DNA from: SAR202 cluster bacterium
GTDB lineage: Bacteria; Chloroflexota; Dehalococcoidia; UBA3495
Direction of reading: 5' to 3'
NCBI GenBank assembly: GCA_009392075.1
Contig: VFHG01000181.1
Coordinates: forward strand, 1 to 9,690
Length of the DNA stretch: 9,690 nt
The notes under the pieces were generated by a model that worked only from the letters and a program-made list of their open reading frames with translations, was not told the DNA's origin and did not search any database. Both the position numbers and the translations under genes were made by a program. This document shows positions 1 through 6,778 of this stretch, piece by piece (position 1 is the first letter of the stretch; each line of letters opens with the position of its first letter).

Positions 1-6
1 CGGTCG

Positions 7-56
7 GGAATACGAAGGGGCATTCCGATTAGTCGGAATGCCCCTTCGTATATTCC
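7..56. terminator. Long hairpin downstream of the phosphatase gene; possible terminator
   Basis: A near-perfect inverted repeat. The inner arms at 10-28 and 33-51 are 19 nt each and perfectly complementary around a TTAG tetraloop. The stem can be lengthened with GGAATA (7-12) against TATTCC (51-56) if a 2-nt TA bulge is allowed on the right arm. It begins about 15 nt beyond the TAG stop of the minus-strand phosphatase gene, where a terminator would sit. Neither side has a run of T, so it is not a textbook intrinsic terminator. It could be a bidirectional transcription barrier, an mRNA 3'-end stabiliser, or one copy of a dispersed palindromic repeat. The structure is certain; the function is inferred. 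Confidence 0.6.
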
Positions 57-70
57 GGCTACGGAATCAG

Positions 71-598
71 CTAGATCGTGAATTTTCCGGTATCAACAAA
101 CTCCCCGGAAATGAGTTTAGTTAGTGGGATGCCGTTGATGTGGTGCTCAAGCCCCCATAATGTCCCTGCGTGGCCGATGATCAAGATACTCTGATCATGA
201 TAGTTGGGTGAAAGATCGTCTATGAAATTCCTCATTCGGTCCATCACCTGTTGCAGGCTCTCACCATTGGGAAACGGGTTCGAGATCGACTCAGCCCTCA
301 CCGCCTTCATTTCTGTGCGAGGGCGTTGGGTAAGATCACCATAGTCGCACTCGCGGAGACGAGCGTCCTGGAAAATCGGAATATTCCTGCCCTCGAACAT
401 CAGCTTCGCAGTGTCGTATGCCCGCCGTAGATCGGACGTGAAAATGGTGTCTATACCGAGGTCTTTGTAACGCTGGTTCTTTTCTCCGGCGGCCTGACTA
501 CGCCCGCCATCTGAAAGATCAACATCATTGTGCCCCGATGCGAGATTTGCCTCGTTGTCCGAAGTTAGCGCATGCCCTTCAAAATATATGGTGATCAA
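71..598 (-). CDS. Histidine phosphatase superfamily protein (phosphoglycerate-mutase-like), atypical active site
   Basis: A 175-residue protein of the size of small one-domain histidine phosphatases. The N-terminal block reads IYFEGHALT (residues 4-12), followed by SGHNDVDLS and GGRSQA, which matches the family's first strand, loop and substrate-contact region. TSDLRRA (54-60), LRECDYGDL (81-89) and IGHAGT (141-146, second catalytic His143) are further family motifs. His9 should be the phospho-accepting histidine. The usual RHG/RHA arginine just before it is Gly8, with Glu7 before that, so either the phosphate pocket is altered or activity is lost. Such proteins usually dephosphorylate small metabolites; the substrate here is unknown. 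The start is TTG (596-598) with a purine-rich AGAGAGG about 10 nt upstream, chosen because it puts the first beta strand at the N terminus, as in the family. The gene lies 111 nt downstream of aprA on the same strand and may be co-transcribed with it. I see no terminator in the gap, and no gene either. Confidence 0.8.
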   Translation of the reverse strand: MITIYFEGHALTSDNEANLASGHNDVDLSDGGRSQAAGEKNQRYKDLGIDTIFTSDLRRAYDTAKLMFEGRNIPIFQDARLRECDYGDLTQRPRTEMKAVRAESISNPFPNGESLQQVMDRMRNFIDDLSPNYHDQSILIIGHAGTLWGLEHHINGIPLTKLISGEFVDTGKFTI

Positions 599-709
599 TC
601 GAACTCTGCCTCTCTGCTACGTACCTAGCACTCGCTAAAGCCGCGACAACTTAGATGTTGCCTACCACTCTTTGGGAAACTAGCGTGCGTACCACCACAA
701 GGGTAGCCG

Positions 710-2575
710 TCAGATTGACGTAATGATGTTTTTGTAAGGCCGGGTCATCAGATTCCAGCTATTGCTGGCGGCATCGAACTTAGAGTTGACGAATACTCTC
801 CAATTAGCGTCGTCGAGGTCGGGGAAATCGGATCGGTAGTAGTAACCCGGCCAACGGGTCTCCTTTCGATGCAGCAGATGCCGCAGATGGGCTTCGCCGA
901 CCCAAGTCCGGTGGATCAACTCCCAACACCGCATCAACTCATGCCTGTTTCGGGCTGCGAGGTGGGCGAGGTCTTCCCTGAACATCTCCATCAACTCGAT
1001 TCCCCTTTCCAGGGTCGGTTGATTAGTGGTGTACCCAGTAGATGCGCCAGCGCCGTACTCGTCCATGATCTTTTGTAGCCGGACTAGGCCCTGTTTCGGG
1101 GTCATATAGTTGGGGTTTATCTCTGCTGATGAACTGGCTCCCTTATGTTTCTCGAAGGTTTCCAACGGCGCCCAGATGGTCTCTTGAATGCCACGGACAT
1201 TGGCGTCGCTTACGGTTGGAACGCTGGGGTTGTCGGCCACGAAATTGACGGCGGACTTGGCGGCGATGCGGCCTTCAGTGAAAGAGCCGGACGAGAATTT
1301 GTGTGGCGCGGCGCCTACCCCGTCTCCCGCGGCGAACAGTCCCCGGATCGTAGTCATTCGGTTGTAACCCCAGAAATACTCGCCACTTGCGATGTCTTCG
1401 GGGCCGCTGACCCATGCGCCCGCCTCGCCGGAATGGGAACCCATGATGTAAGGCTCGGCCAGCACGACCTCGCTTGGCGTATCTTCGGGTGCTATGTTTT
1501 GGGATGCCCAGGTTAGTGCTTGGGCAACTGTCATATCGAGGAAATCTTCCCATGCTTCATCGCGGACCTTGTCCATTTTAGCCGGGTCTCCATCCGCTAT
1601 CTTCTGCATCGCCACGTCGGTCCGCATATACATGGGGCCAAGGCCGTCTTTGATGTCCAAGAACATCTGATGGTTCCGGAGCGGAGTGGGTGTTGGGACA
1701 GCAGAGCCGTAGGGCTCATACTTCTTCAATTCGTCCGCGCGCGTTACGGTATAATCTTCGCCATTGGCATTAAGCACCTGGGCGTGGAAATATTGGAACC
1801 ACATACCCACAGGCCCGTATCCATCTTTGAATCTGGTGGGCACGAATCGATGTTCCATCTGAGTCATTTCGGTCCCGATGGGAATCATGAGTCCGTAAGC
1901 AGCGCCGGTGGCGAACACCGAGTACCACGTGCGGCCAAGCCCCTCACCCACGGAACGAGGGCGGAAAACGTTTGAAGCGCCGCCGCAGGTGATTATTACG
2001 GCTTTAGCCCGGAAGACGTAGATCTTGTTCTCCCGCACTGCGAAACCGACCGCTCCAGCGATCCTTTGAGGGTCATCAGCGTCGGTCAAAAGATGCGTGA
2101 TCGAGACCCGTTCATAGATGTTCTCAGGCCCGATCGCTGTACGCGCTGGTTCGGCAGCGATAGGTTTTATGGACTCGCCGTGAATCGGGATCTGCCACCG
2201 CCCGACGCGTTCGTATTCGCCATTGTCTTTTTTCCAGATGGGAAGCCCCCACTCTTCCAGGAGGTGAACAGAGTTATCGACGTGTCGTCCCACGTCGTAA
2301 ACTAGGTCTTCCCTTGCCAGTCCCATCATGTCATTTACTACGTAGTGGACGAAATCTTCTGGGGTATTCCAGCCGTACCGCTGACCCATGTAGCAGTTGA
2401 TGGCGGAAAGCCCTTCACCCGTGGCCCCGCTACGCTCTATGGCGGCCTTTTCCACCATGACTACCTTGAGATCTCCGCTCCAGTATTTCGACTCGAATGC
2501 CGCCCCGCAGCCGGACATTCCTCCGCCGATGATTAGAATGTCGCAATCGATGGTTTCTGTGATAGGAAGTGTCAA
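710..2575 (-). CDS. aprA: Adenylylsulfate (APS) reductase alpha subunit, FAD-binding
   Basis: The flavoprotein subunit of dissimilatory APS reductase, a cytoplasmic AprAB enzyme that interconverts APS with sulfite and AMP. The 621 residues are slightly short of the 640-660 common in sulfate reducers but span the whole family. The dinucleotide-binding motif GGGMSGCGAA is at 17-26 and the FAD-binding block EKAAIERSGATGEGLSAIN at 42-60. The segment HRFVPTRFKDGYGPVG (242-257) carries Arg248, and GSHSGEAGAWVSGPED (379-394) carries His381. By motif and spacing these match the substrate-contacting Arg265 and His398 of Archaeoglobus AprA; Trp217 and Asn60 likewise fit its Trp234 and Asn74. The C-terminal GYYYRSDFPDLDDANW region is typical. 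The start codon is TTG (2573-2575) with AAGGAG 8 nt upstream. The gene follows aprB by 45 nt, so the two are surely one transcript. The sequence does not show whether the enzyme runs reductively or oxidatively. Confidence 0.97.
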   Translation of the reverse strand: MTLPITETIDCDILIIGGGMSGCGAAFESKYWSGDLKVVMVEKAAIERSGATGEGLSAINCYMGQRYGWNTPEDFVHYVVNDMMGLAREDLVYDVGRHVDNSVHLLEEWGLPIWKKDNGEYERVGRWQIPIHGESIKPIAAEPARTAIGPENIYERVSITHLLTDADDPQRIAGAVGFAVRENKIYVFRAKAVIITCGGASNVFRPRSVGEGLGRTWYSVFATGAAYGLMIPIGTEMTQMEHRFVPTRFKDGYGPVGMWFQYFHAQVLNANGEDYTVTRADELKKYEPYGSAVPTPTPLRNHQMFLDIKDGLGPMYMRTDVAMQKIADGDPAKMDKVRDEAWEDFLDMTVAQALTWASQNIAPEDTPSEVVLAEPYIMGSHSGEAGAWVSGPEDIASGEYFWGYNRMTTIRGLFAAGDGVGAAPHKFSSGSFTEGRIAAKSAVNFVADNPSVPTVSDANVRGIQETIWAPLETFEKHKGASSSAEINPNYMTPKQGLVRLQKIMDEYGAGASTGYTTNQPTLERGIELMEMFREDLAHLAARNRHELMRCWELIHRTWVGEAHLRHLLHRKETRWPGYYYRSDFPDLDDANWRVFVNSKFDAASNSWNLMTRPYKNIITSI

Positions 2576-2620
2576 TTCAGGCGCTCCTTGTCTTTAGGTA
2601 ACCCAGGAATATAGCAATGG

Positions 2621-3067
2621 TTAATTGGGGGTGGGCAACCGGTCTACACCGAGCCACTGGGAGTCTCCAGCCAGGCTCTGGTTCTTAAGATCAGTTTGCC
2701 GGTCTTCGGTAAATCCTTCGTACGGGACCACTGAGCCAGCGGGCTTGGTTCGTGAAGGGTAGGTAAATTCGAAGGTACGGCCGTCTCGGAAACGGACATC
2801 CCAACGAAGCCCATCTTCGGTCCTGTGCGGTTGGACCTCTGCTCCCATAGGGACAAAGTCCGCGTAACCTCGAACGTGGATGGCCTCTGTAGGGCACAAC
2901 TTAACGCATGCGTAGCACTCAGAGCACATCTCGGGTTCCTGGTTGAAACCCTTATTTACGTCTTGATCCAAAACCATCAAGTCGTTGGGGCAGATATAAA
3001 CGCAGAGCGGGCCTTGGTGCTCGTCTGCGCAGGCATTGCAGGCGTTGGGGTCTACATAGGTTGGCAT
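2621..3067 (-). CDS. aprB: Adenylylsulfate (APS) reductase beta subunit, 2x[4Fe-4S] ferredoxin
   Basis: The 148-residue iron-sulfur subunit that passes electrons between the AprA flavin and an external partner. Two cluster motifs are visible. The first uses Cys10, Cys13, Cys22 and Cys26; the unusual CxxC-x8-C spacing comes from the insertion typical of AprB. The second is a regular CxxCxxCxxxC at Cys48, Cys51, Cys54 and Cys58, followed by PTEAIHVRGYADFVPMG. The remaining 80 or so residues form the beta-rich tail that in known structures wraps around AprA, including the WDVRFRDGR and FEFTYPSRT segments. The ATG start has a near-ideal AGGAGG 6 nt upstream. A TAAAAT box (minus strand, 3103-3108) lies upstream without a convincing -35, so a separate aprBA promoter is possible but weak. 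The gene is separated from sat by an intrinsic terminator. Confidence 0.97.
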   Translation of the reverse strand: MPTYVDPNACNACADEHQGPLCVYICPNDLMVLDQDVNKGFNQEPEMCSECYACVKLCPTEAIHVRGYADFVPMGAEVQPHRTEDGLRWDVRFRDGRTFEFTYPSRTKPAGSVVPYEGFTEDRQTDLKNQSLAGDSQWLGVDRLPTPN

Positions 3068-3122
3068 TCTCGTCCTCCTATCGGTCGGTTGTTTTCAAGT
3101 CGATTTTAGGTTCAGATTCATT

Positions 3123-3152
3123 AAAAAACCCCCGCTCGTTTGCCAGCGGAGG
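3123..3152 (-). terminator. Intrinsic terminator after sat
   Basis: On the minus strand, the arm CCTCCGCT (3152-3145) pairs with AGCGGGGG (3136-3129) across an 8-nt loop: seven Watson-Crick pairs and one G-U. It is followed directly by six T residues (3128-3123). It begins about 8 nt after the sat stop codon, exactly where a Rho-independent terminator for sat would lie, and it sits between sat and aprB. Transcription of aprBA therefore needs read-through or its own promoter. Confidence 0.88.
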
Positions 3153-3160
3153 TTCAAAGG

Positions 3161-4429
3161 TCACACGGGTCGATGCTTGGTACAGGTGCAACAGTCTAGG
3201 GTAGGCAAAGAGAATACCGGCGCCCGTTTTTCTAGGTATTCCGGGGTGACAAATGCCGAACCTGAATTGTATTTATCAGCGCATTCCCGAACGATTTCCA
3301 ATATCTCAGACCTCAATGTAGTTGGGGCCGGCTCTTGCCCACCGTCTATGATCCTTCGGATGACCGTTCCCGCCAAGTCCTCTTTCTGGTCGCGGTGGCC
3401 GCAATGGCCTTCGTATGCAACGCTCTGGCATACTGGGCAATACCACCACTCAAGTGTGAGCACCGATTTTATTCCTAGGTCTGGCAAATTCTGAAAGACC
3501 TCATGAGCGGCATAGGTATCGTAATAGTTTCCGACCCCAGCATGGTCTCTTCCGAACATATGATGGCTGCACCCTAGGTTTTTACGCACGATCGCATGGA
3601 AAACAGCCTCTCGCGGTCCGGCATAGCGCATGTCCCACATTAGTGTGGAAGTCTCATGGATGTGGGGCAGGAAAAAACCAGCCTCCCTTAGGCGATGATG
3701 GGCCAACACGATGGCCTCATCAATGTAATCGCCCGGCTTTTTCTCGCCGATCACAGCGCTGACAAGAATACCATCGGCTTCTGATGAAAGCAAAGCTCCC
3801 TTCATCATCCATTCGTGACCCACGTGGGGAACATTGCGGGTTTGATGGGCCACTGCCGTGCTCCAACCCAACTCAGAGAGTCGCTGCCTCAATTCGCGTG
3901 GGGTTTTCCAAAACTGGTCGAAAGGCGGGTTGATGACCGGCGAGTTGACCAGAGTCACCGGACCGCCAAGGAACGTGTCTTCCAGGCCGAGGGTTCGCAT
4001 CACGCCAGGATGGTCTTGGTCCGCTGTCCCGTAGACATGCCGGGCCATGGTCTCCCGGTCGTAGGAGAATATCTCAGCCACGTCTAACACGGCTAGCGCC
4101 TGGTCTTGGTAAGTTAACAGAACAGAGTCACCCTGCTTCACACCAACTTCCGCAATGGCTTGGCTGGAAACGTCGAATACTATGGGGATACTCCATACCA
4201 GCCCATTGGTCAGGGTCATGTTTTTGACGACGGAATCTATCTGCGAACGGACCATGAACCCGTCCAGCGGAGAGAAGAACCCATAACAGAGGTTGATAAC
4301 CTCTCGTGCGATGCTATCCCGCACAGCGATCCGGGTTAGGCCGGCCGCAAGGTGAGGCGCGTCCTTCGGAGAGGCGATCTTTTCGATCAGTTCGCCGCCG
4401 TGGGGAGACAATGTGTTGTCTACTGCCAT
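3161..4429 (-). CDS. sat: Sulfate adenylyltransferase (ATP sulfurylase), dissimilatory type
   Basis: A 422-residue cytoplasmic homo-oligomeric Sat that interconverts sulfate + ATP with APS + pyrophosphate. The nucleotide-binding motif QTRNVPHVGHE (196-206) holds the two catalytic histidines His202 and His205. GRDHAG (293-298) is the second ATP-binding motif, and MRYAGPREA (267-275) is also characteristic. Cys331, Cys334 and Cys343 reproduce the CxxC-x8-C zinc site spacing of Thermus-type Sat, with His342 or His345 as the likely fourth ligand. No C-terminal APS-kinase domain is present, as expected for a dissimilatory or stand-alone enzyme. The extreme C terminus carries extra cysteines (CCTC, 413-416) that are worth noting. 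The ATG start fits the family length; the SD is poor, with only a GAG about 12 nt upstream. With aprBA immediately downstream it completes sulfite oxidation to sulfate with ATP formation, or the reverse sulfate activation. Confidence 0.96.
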   Translation of the reverse strand: MAVDNTLSPHGGELIEKIASPKDAPHLAAGLTRIAVRDSIAREVINLCYGFFSPLDGFMVRSQIDSVVKNMTLTNGLVWSIPIVFDVSSQAIAEVGVKQGDSVLLTYQDQALAVLDVAEIFSYDRETMARHVYGTADQDHPGVMRTLGLEDTFLGGPVTLVNSPVINPPFDQFWKTPRELRQRLSELGWSTAVAHQTRNVPHVGHEWMMKGALLSSEADGILVSAVIGEKKPGDYIDEAIVLAHHRLREAGFFLPHIHETSTLMWDMRYAGPREAVFHAIVRKNLGCSHHMFGRDHAGVGNYYDTYAAHEVFQNLPDLGIKSVLTLEWWYCPVCQSVAYEGHCGHRDQKEDLAGTVIRRIIDGGQEPAPTTLRSEILEIVRECADKYNSGSAFVTPEYLEKRAPVFSLPTLDCCTCTKHRPV

Positions 4430-4566
4430 CGTTTGAAACTCGAGCGTGATTTGATAGCCATTATTATCTCGGACAGCAGTCTCAGAAATCTTGCAAACAG
4501 TCGTGACGACCTAGGTCCAACCGGACGACGAAACGAATTATGGTCGCGCGATTATACCTACGTCAA
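4430..4566 (-). promoter_or_regulatory. Promoter and leader of sat
   Basis: On the minus strand a -35 box TTGACG (4566-4561) and a -10 box CATAAT (4542-4537), each 5/6 to consensus, are separated by 18 nt. This predicts a transcription start near 4530 and a leader of about 100 nt before the sat ATG. Within the early leader is a perfect 10-bp palindrome GACCTAGGTC (4508-4517), partly overlapped by GTCGT-G-ACGAC (4500-4510); either could bind a repressor. I recognise no known riboswitch. The 164-nt gap to the upstream monooxygenase gene contains no ORF and no clear terminator, so read-through from that gene into sat is possible. Confidence 0.55.
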
Positions 4567-4593
4567 CCGATATCGTATAAGCTCACCCAGCTA

Positions 4594-5766
4594 CTACGCC
4601 ACCGCTTGGTATTCCTTGATGGCAGGTATAACTTCTTGGCTCATTAGATCGATGCTGCGCATGGCTACCTCGTGGGACATGGGACCTTCACGGCCCCACA
4701 GGACTACGTAACCAGGGTCGATCAGGTCGATGATCTTCTTCAGTTTCTCGATGACGGTGTCAGGATTCCCGGTGATGATTTGGACGGTCGCTTGGGCTTC
4801 TTCGTAGGGCATGCTGGGTCCGCCGGGAGTGATATTGGAAGCTGCCGACCTGGCTGCTTCCCTGGCTCCCTGGGCGGAGGACCGGGAGATGTATCCCGGG
4901 GGAGCTTGCCAGTGGGGCGGCGTCACCCCAAAAGAAGTCCCCAGTTGCCAGTAGAAGTTCTTGCCCTCTTCGTAGGCCTTCTCGTCGGTGTCGGCTACAT
5001 TGACCCTGATGGCGTAGGCACGGTGCTCCGCGGTGGGCGTCCAGCCGTCGGCCTTGGCGGTTTCGTCATAGAGGTCGTAAATACCTCTGAGCAGGTCCAT
5101 CGGCGGGGCCAGGGCCACGTAGGGGTACTTGTGCTTGGCGGCCCAGACGATTGATTCGGTGGATGCCACGCCCGGAATCCAGATGGGCGGGTGTGGCTTT
5201 TGCAGAGGCATAACCCAGGGGTTCACCACCCGGTAGTGGTAGTGCTTGCCCTCGTACCGAAACGGGCCCGGATTGGTCCAAGCCTTGATGATGACATCGT
5301 GGGCCTCGTCGAACCGCTCCCGGTTATAGATCGGGTTAGTGTTGGTGGCGATGCTTTCTTGGCCGATGCCTCGGACGAAGCCGCAGATGACCCGGCCTCC
5401 GGAGAGGATGTCGACCATGGCGACTTCTTCGGCGATCCGGAGCGGGTTCTCGTGAATCGGTAGAACGTTGCCCAGGAAAGCAATCTTGCCCTTCTTGGTC
5501 GTCCGGGCGAGGACAGACCCGATGACGTTGACCGACGGCATCATGCACAGCGGGTTGTTGTGATGCTCGTTGATCATCACGCCATCAAAGCCCGACTCGG
5601 TGCAGTACTGAAGCTCCTCGAAATACATCGAGTAGAGTTCCTGAGCCTTCTCAGGGCTGAAATACTCGTTGGGGAACATCAGATTGTTGTAGCCGAGCTT
5701 TCTGGCTTGGTCTTGCGGGTACGCTGTGTAACCCATTTCGGTGAAGAAAAGGACTTCGCGTTGCAT
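4594..5766 (-). CDS. LLM-class (luciferase-like) flavin-dependent monooxygenase
   Basis: A 390-residue TIM-barrel protein of the bacterial luciferase/alkane-sulfonate monooxygenase superfamily. Members use reduced FMN from a partner reductase plus O2 to oxygenate small organic substrates. Family signatures include GFDGVMINEHHNNPL (59-73, with the His pair common in luciferase-like enzymes), ENPLRIAEEVAMVDILSGGR (106-125), GFVRGIGQES (129-138) and PPIWIPGVAS (193-202). The tail ITGNPDTVIEKLKK is the usual helix-capping segment. ATG at 5766 is chosen over an upstream in-frame codon because GGAGG lies 6 nt before it. The gene has its own perfect TTGACA promoter and is divergent from the crotonase/MaoC/CoA-transferase operon, suggesting it supplies an oxygenated substrate to that pathway. 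It is also co-directional with and just upstream of sat-aprBA, so release of sulfite from an organosulfur compound is an alternative. No flavin reductase gene is in view. Substrate unknown. Confidence 0.9.
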   Translation of the reverse strand: MQREVLFFTEMGYTAYPQDQARKLGYNNLMFPNEYFSPEKAQELYSMYFEELQYCTESGFDGVMINEHHNNPLCMMPSVNVIGSVLARTTKKGKIAFLGNVLPIHENPLRIAEEVAMVDILSGGRVICGFVRGIGQESIATNTNPIYNRERFDEAHDVIIKAWTNPGPFRYEGKHYHYRVVNPWVMPLQKPHPPIWIPGVASTESIVWAAKHKYPYVALAPPMDLLRGIYDLYDETAKADGWTPTAEHRAYAIRVNVADTDEKAYEEGKNFYWQLGTSFGVTPPHWQAPPGYISRSSAQGAREAARSAASNITPGGPSMPYEEAQATVQIITGNPDTVIEKLKKIIDLIDPGYVVLWGREGPMSHEVAMRSIDLMSQEVIPAIKEYQAVA

Positions 5767-5815
5767 GTGAAACCTCCAGCCTATCAAGTCCGTAAACCCG
5801 TCTCAGCCTGGAGGC

Positions 5816-5844
5816 AGTATGTGATTGCCCACCGGCAGTGTCAA
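5816..5844 (-). promoter_or_regulatory. Promoter of the monooxygenase gene
   Basis: On the minus strand the -35 box TTGACA (5844-5839) is a full consensus match, followed by a 17-nt spacer and a -10 box CATACT (5821-5816, 4/6). Predicted transcription starts near 5810, leaving a leader of roughly 40 nt with the GGAGG ribosome site of the monooxygenase gene. It is one half of a divergent promoter pair. Confidence 0.6.
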
Positions 5845-5855
5845 GATGCATTCGG

Positions 5856-5874
5856 GCCTCGGTGTTCACGAGGC
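5856..5874. promoter_or_regulatory. Dyad between divergent promoters; candidate operator
   Basis: GCCTCG (5856-5861) and CGAGGC (5869-5874) form perfect 6-bp arms around a 7-nt centre. The dyad centre (about 5865) lies within 2 bp of the midpoint between the two back-to-back TTGACA boxes (5863.5), so a dimeric regulator bound here would contact both promoters. The protein that binds is not encoded in this window as far as I can see. The symmetry is directly visible; operator function is inferred. Confidence 0.45.
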
Positions 5875-5882
5875 TGTGGAAC

Positions 5883-5912
5883 TTGACAGGCCATCACCAC
5901 GACACGGAGAAT
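5883..5912 (+). promoter_or_regulatory. Promoter of the crotonase/MaoC/CoA-transferase operon
   Basis: TTGACA (5883-5888) is a perfect -35 box, with GAGAAT (5907-5912, 4/6) as the best -10 after an 18-nt spacer. The predicted start near 5919 gives a leader of about 40 nt ending in GGAGG ahead of the GTG start. The -10 box is weak, which would fit a promoter that needs an activator. Confidence 0.45.
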
Positions 5913-5959
5913 CAATAATCGGCCCTCGCATTTCAAGTAACGGCCTGGAGGTAACCGGC

Positions 5960-6766
5960 GTGGCCTACAACACCATAATTCTGGACAAGTCCGATCACAT
6001 CGCCCGCCTGACACTGAACAGGCCAGAGCGGCTTAACGCGCTGAACGAAGAGATGTTCGCCGAGTTGAACCACGCGCTGGAAGATGTCGCCGGTGACGCC
6101 AATACCAGGGTGTTCATCATCACCGGGGCCGGGCGAGCCTTCTGCGCCTCCGCCGACATCAAGGACGAGAGCCGGGGTGGTGACCAACTGCTGGGGCACA
6201 AAGAGCCTTACGAGACCTACCAGTTCATCCGCGCCATGCCCCAGGGAGTGACCTCCAAGCTGCACAACATGGAGATACCGACCATCGCCATGGTCAACGG
6301 CTTGGCCATTGGCGACGGTTTCGATTGGGTGCTGGCCTGCGACATCAGAGTCGGCTGCGAGAACTCCCGATTCATGAACGCTTTTCTGCAGATGGGGCTG
6401 GTCTCCAATACCGGGTCCACCTGGCTCTACAATCGGGCAATGGGCATTAGCAAGGCCCTTGAACTCCTCTACACTGGCGACTGGCTTGAGGCCGACGAAG
6501 CCAAGGAATGCGGTGTGCTGGCCCATCTGGTCTCGGCCGACAAGCTCGAAGAGACGACTATGGACCTGGCTCGCAAGATCGCCGGCAAGGCCCCCATACC
6601 GAACCGTATGGTCAAGGGAATGATGTACCGGGGCCTGACCCAGACGTTGGACGACCATCTGGCCGAGGCGGCCCAAGTCGAGGTTTTGACCCTCACCAGC
6701 CAGGACCATAAAGAGTCCTTGGCTTCATTCCGGGAGAAACGCGCCCCCGTTTACAAGGGCGAGTAG
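5960..6766 (+). CDS. Enoyl-CoA hydratase/isomerase (crotonase) family protein with altered catalytic residues
   Basis: A 268-residue crotonase-fold protein, the normal length for the family. It opens with IARLTLNRPERLNALNEEM (14-32), carries the first oxyanion-hole segment FCASADIKD (61-69) and the second in IAMVNGLAIGDGFDWVLACDIR (109-130). In rat hydratase two glutamates, Glu144 and Glu164, do the chemistry. The aligned positions here are Asp122 and Phe142, and the usual PGxGGT is replaced by SNTGST (149-154). Plain enoyl-CoA hydration is therefore doubtful; an isomerase, thioester hydrolase, C-C lyase or other crotonase reaction is as likely. The GTG start at 5960 is preceded by GGAGG at 8 nt. 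The longer reading frame from 5825 would run through the promoter region and add 45 residues unlike the family. It is the first gene of the operon, 12 nt before the next. Confidence 0.92.
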   Translation: MAYNTIILDKSDHIARLTLNRPERLNALNEEMFAELNHALEDVAGDANTRVFIITGAGRAFCASADIKDESRGGDQLLGHKEPYETYQFIRAMPQGVTSKLHNMEIPTIAMVNGLAIGDGFDWVLACDIRVGCENSRFMNAFLQMGLVSNTGSTWLYNRAMGISKALELLYTGDWLEADEAKECGVLAHLVSADKLEETTMDLARKIAGKAPIPNRMVKGMMYRGLTQTLDDHLAEAAQVEVLTLTSQDHKESLASFREKRAPVYKGE

Positions 6767-6778
6767 CGAGGAACTGCC

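Noticed and set aside
599..709. Possible terminator or small gene between aprA and the phosphatase
   Set aside because: Only 4-bp stems such as CAAC/GTTG are present and no credible ORF is seen.
5773..5814. CCTCCAG/CTGGAGG inverted repeat that could hide the monooxygenase ribosome site
   Set aside because: The predicted transcription start (about 5810) falls within the upstream arm, so the mRNA would lack most of it.
5825..5959. 45-residue N-terminal extension of the crotonase
   Set aside because: It overlaps the predicted operator and promoter, has no family similarity, and the GTG at 5960 has a good ribosome site.
5933..6709. 258-codon open frame on the minus strand opposite the crotonase
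   Set aside because: Antisense shadow of a clearly recognisable gene, with no family motif of its own.
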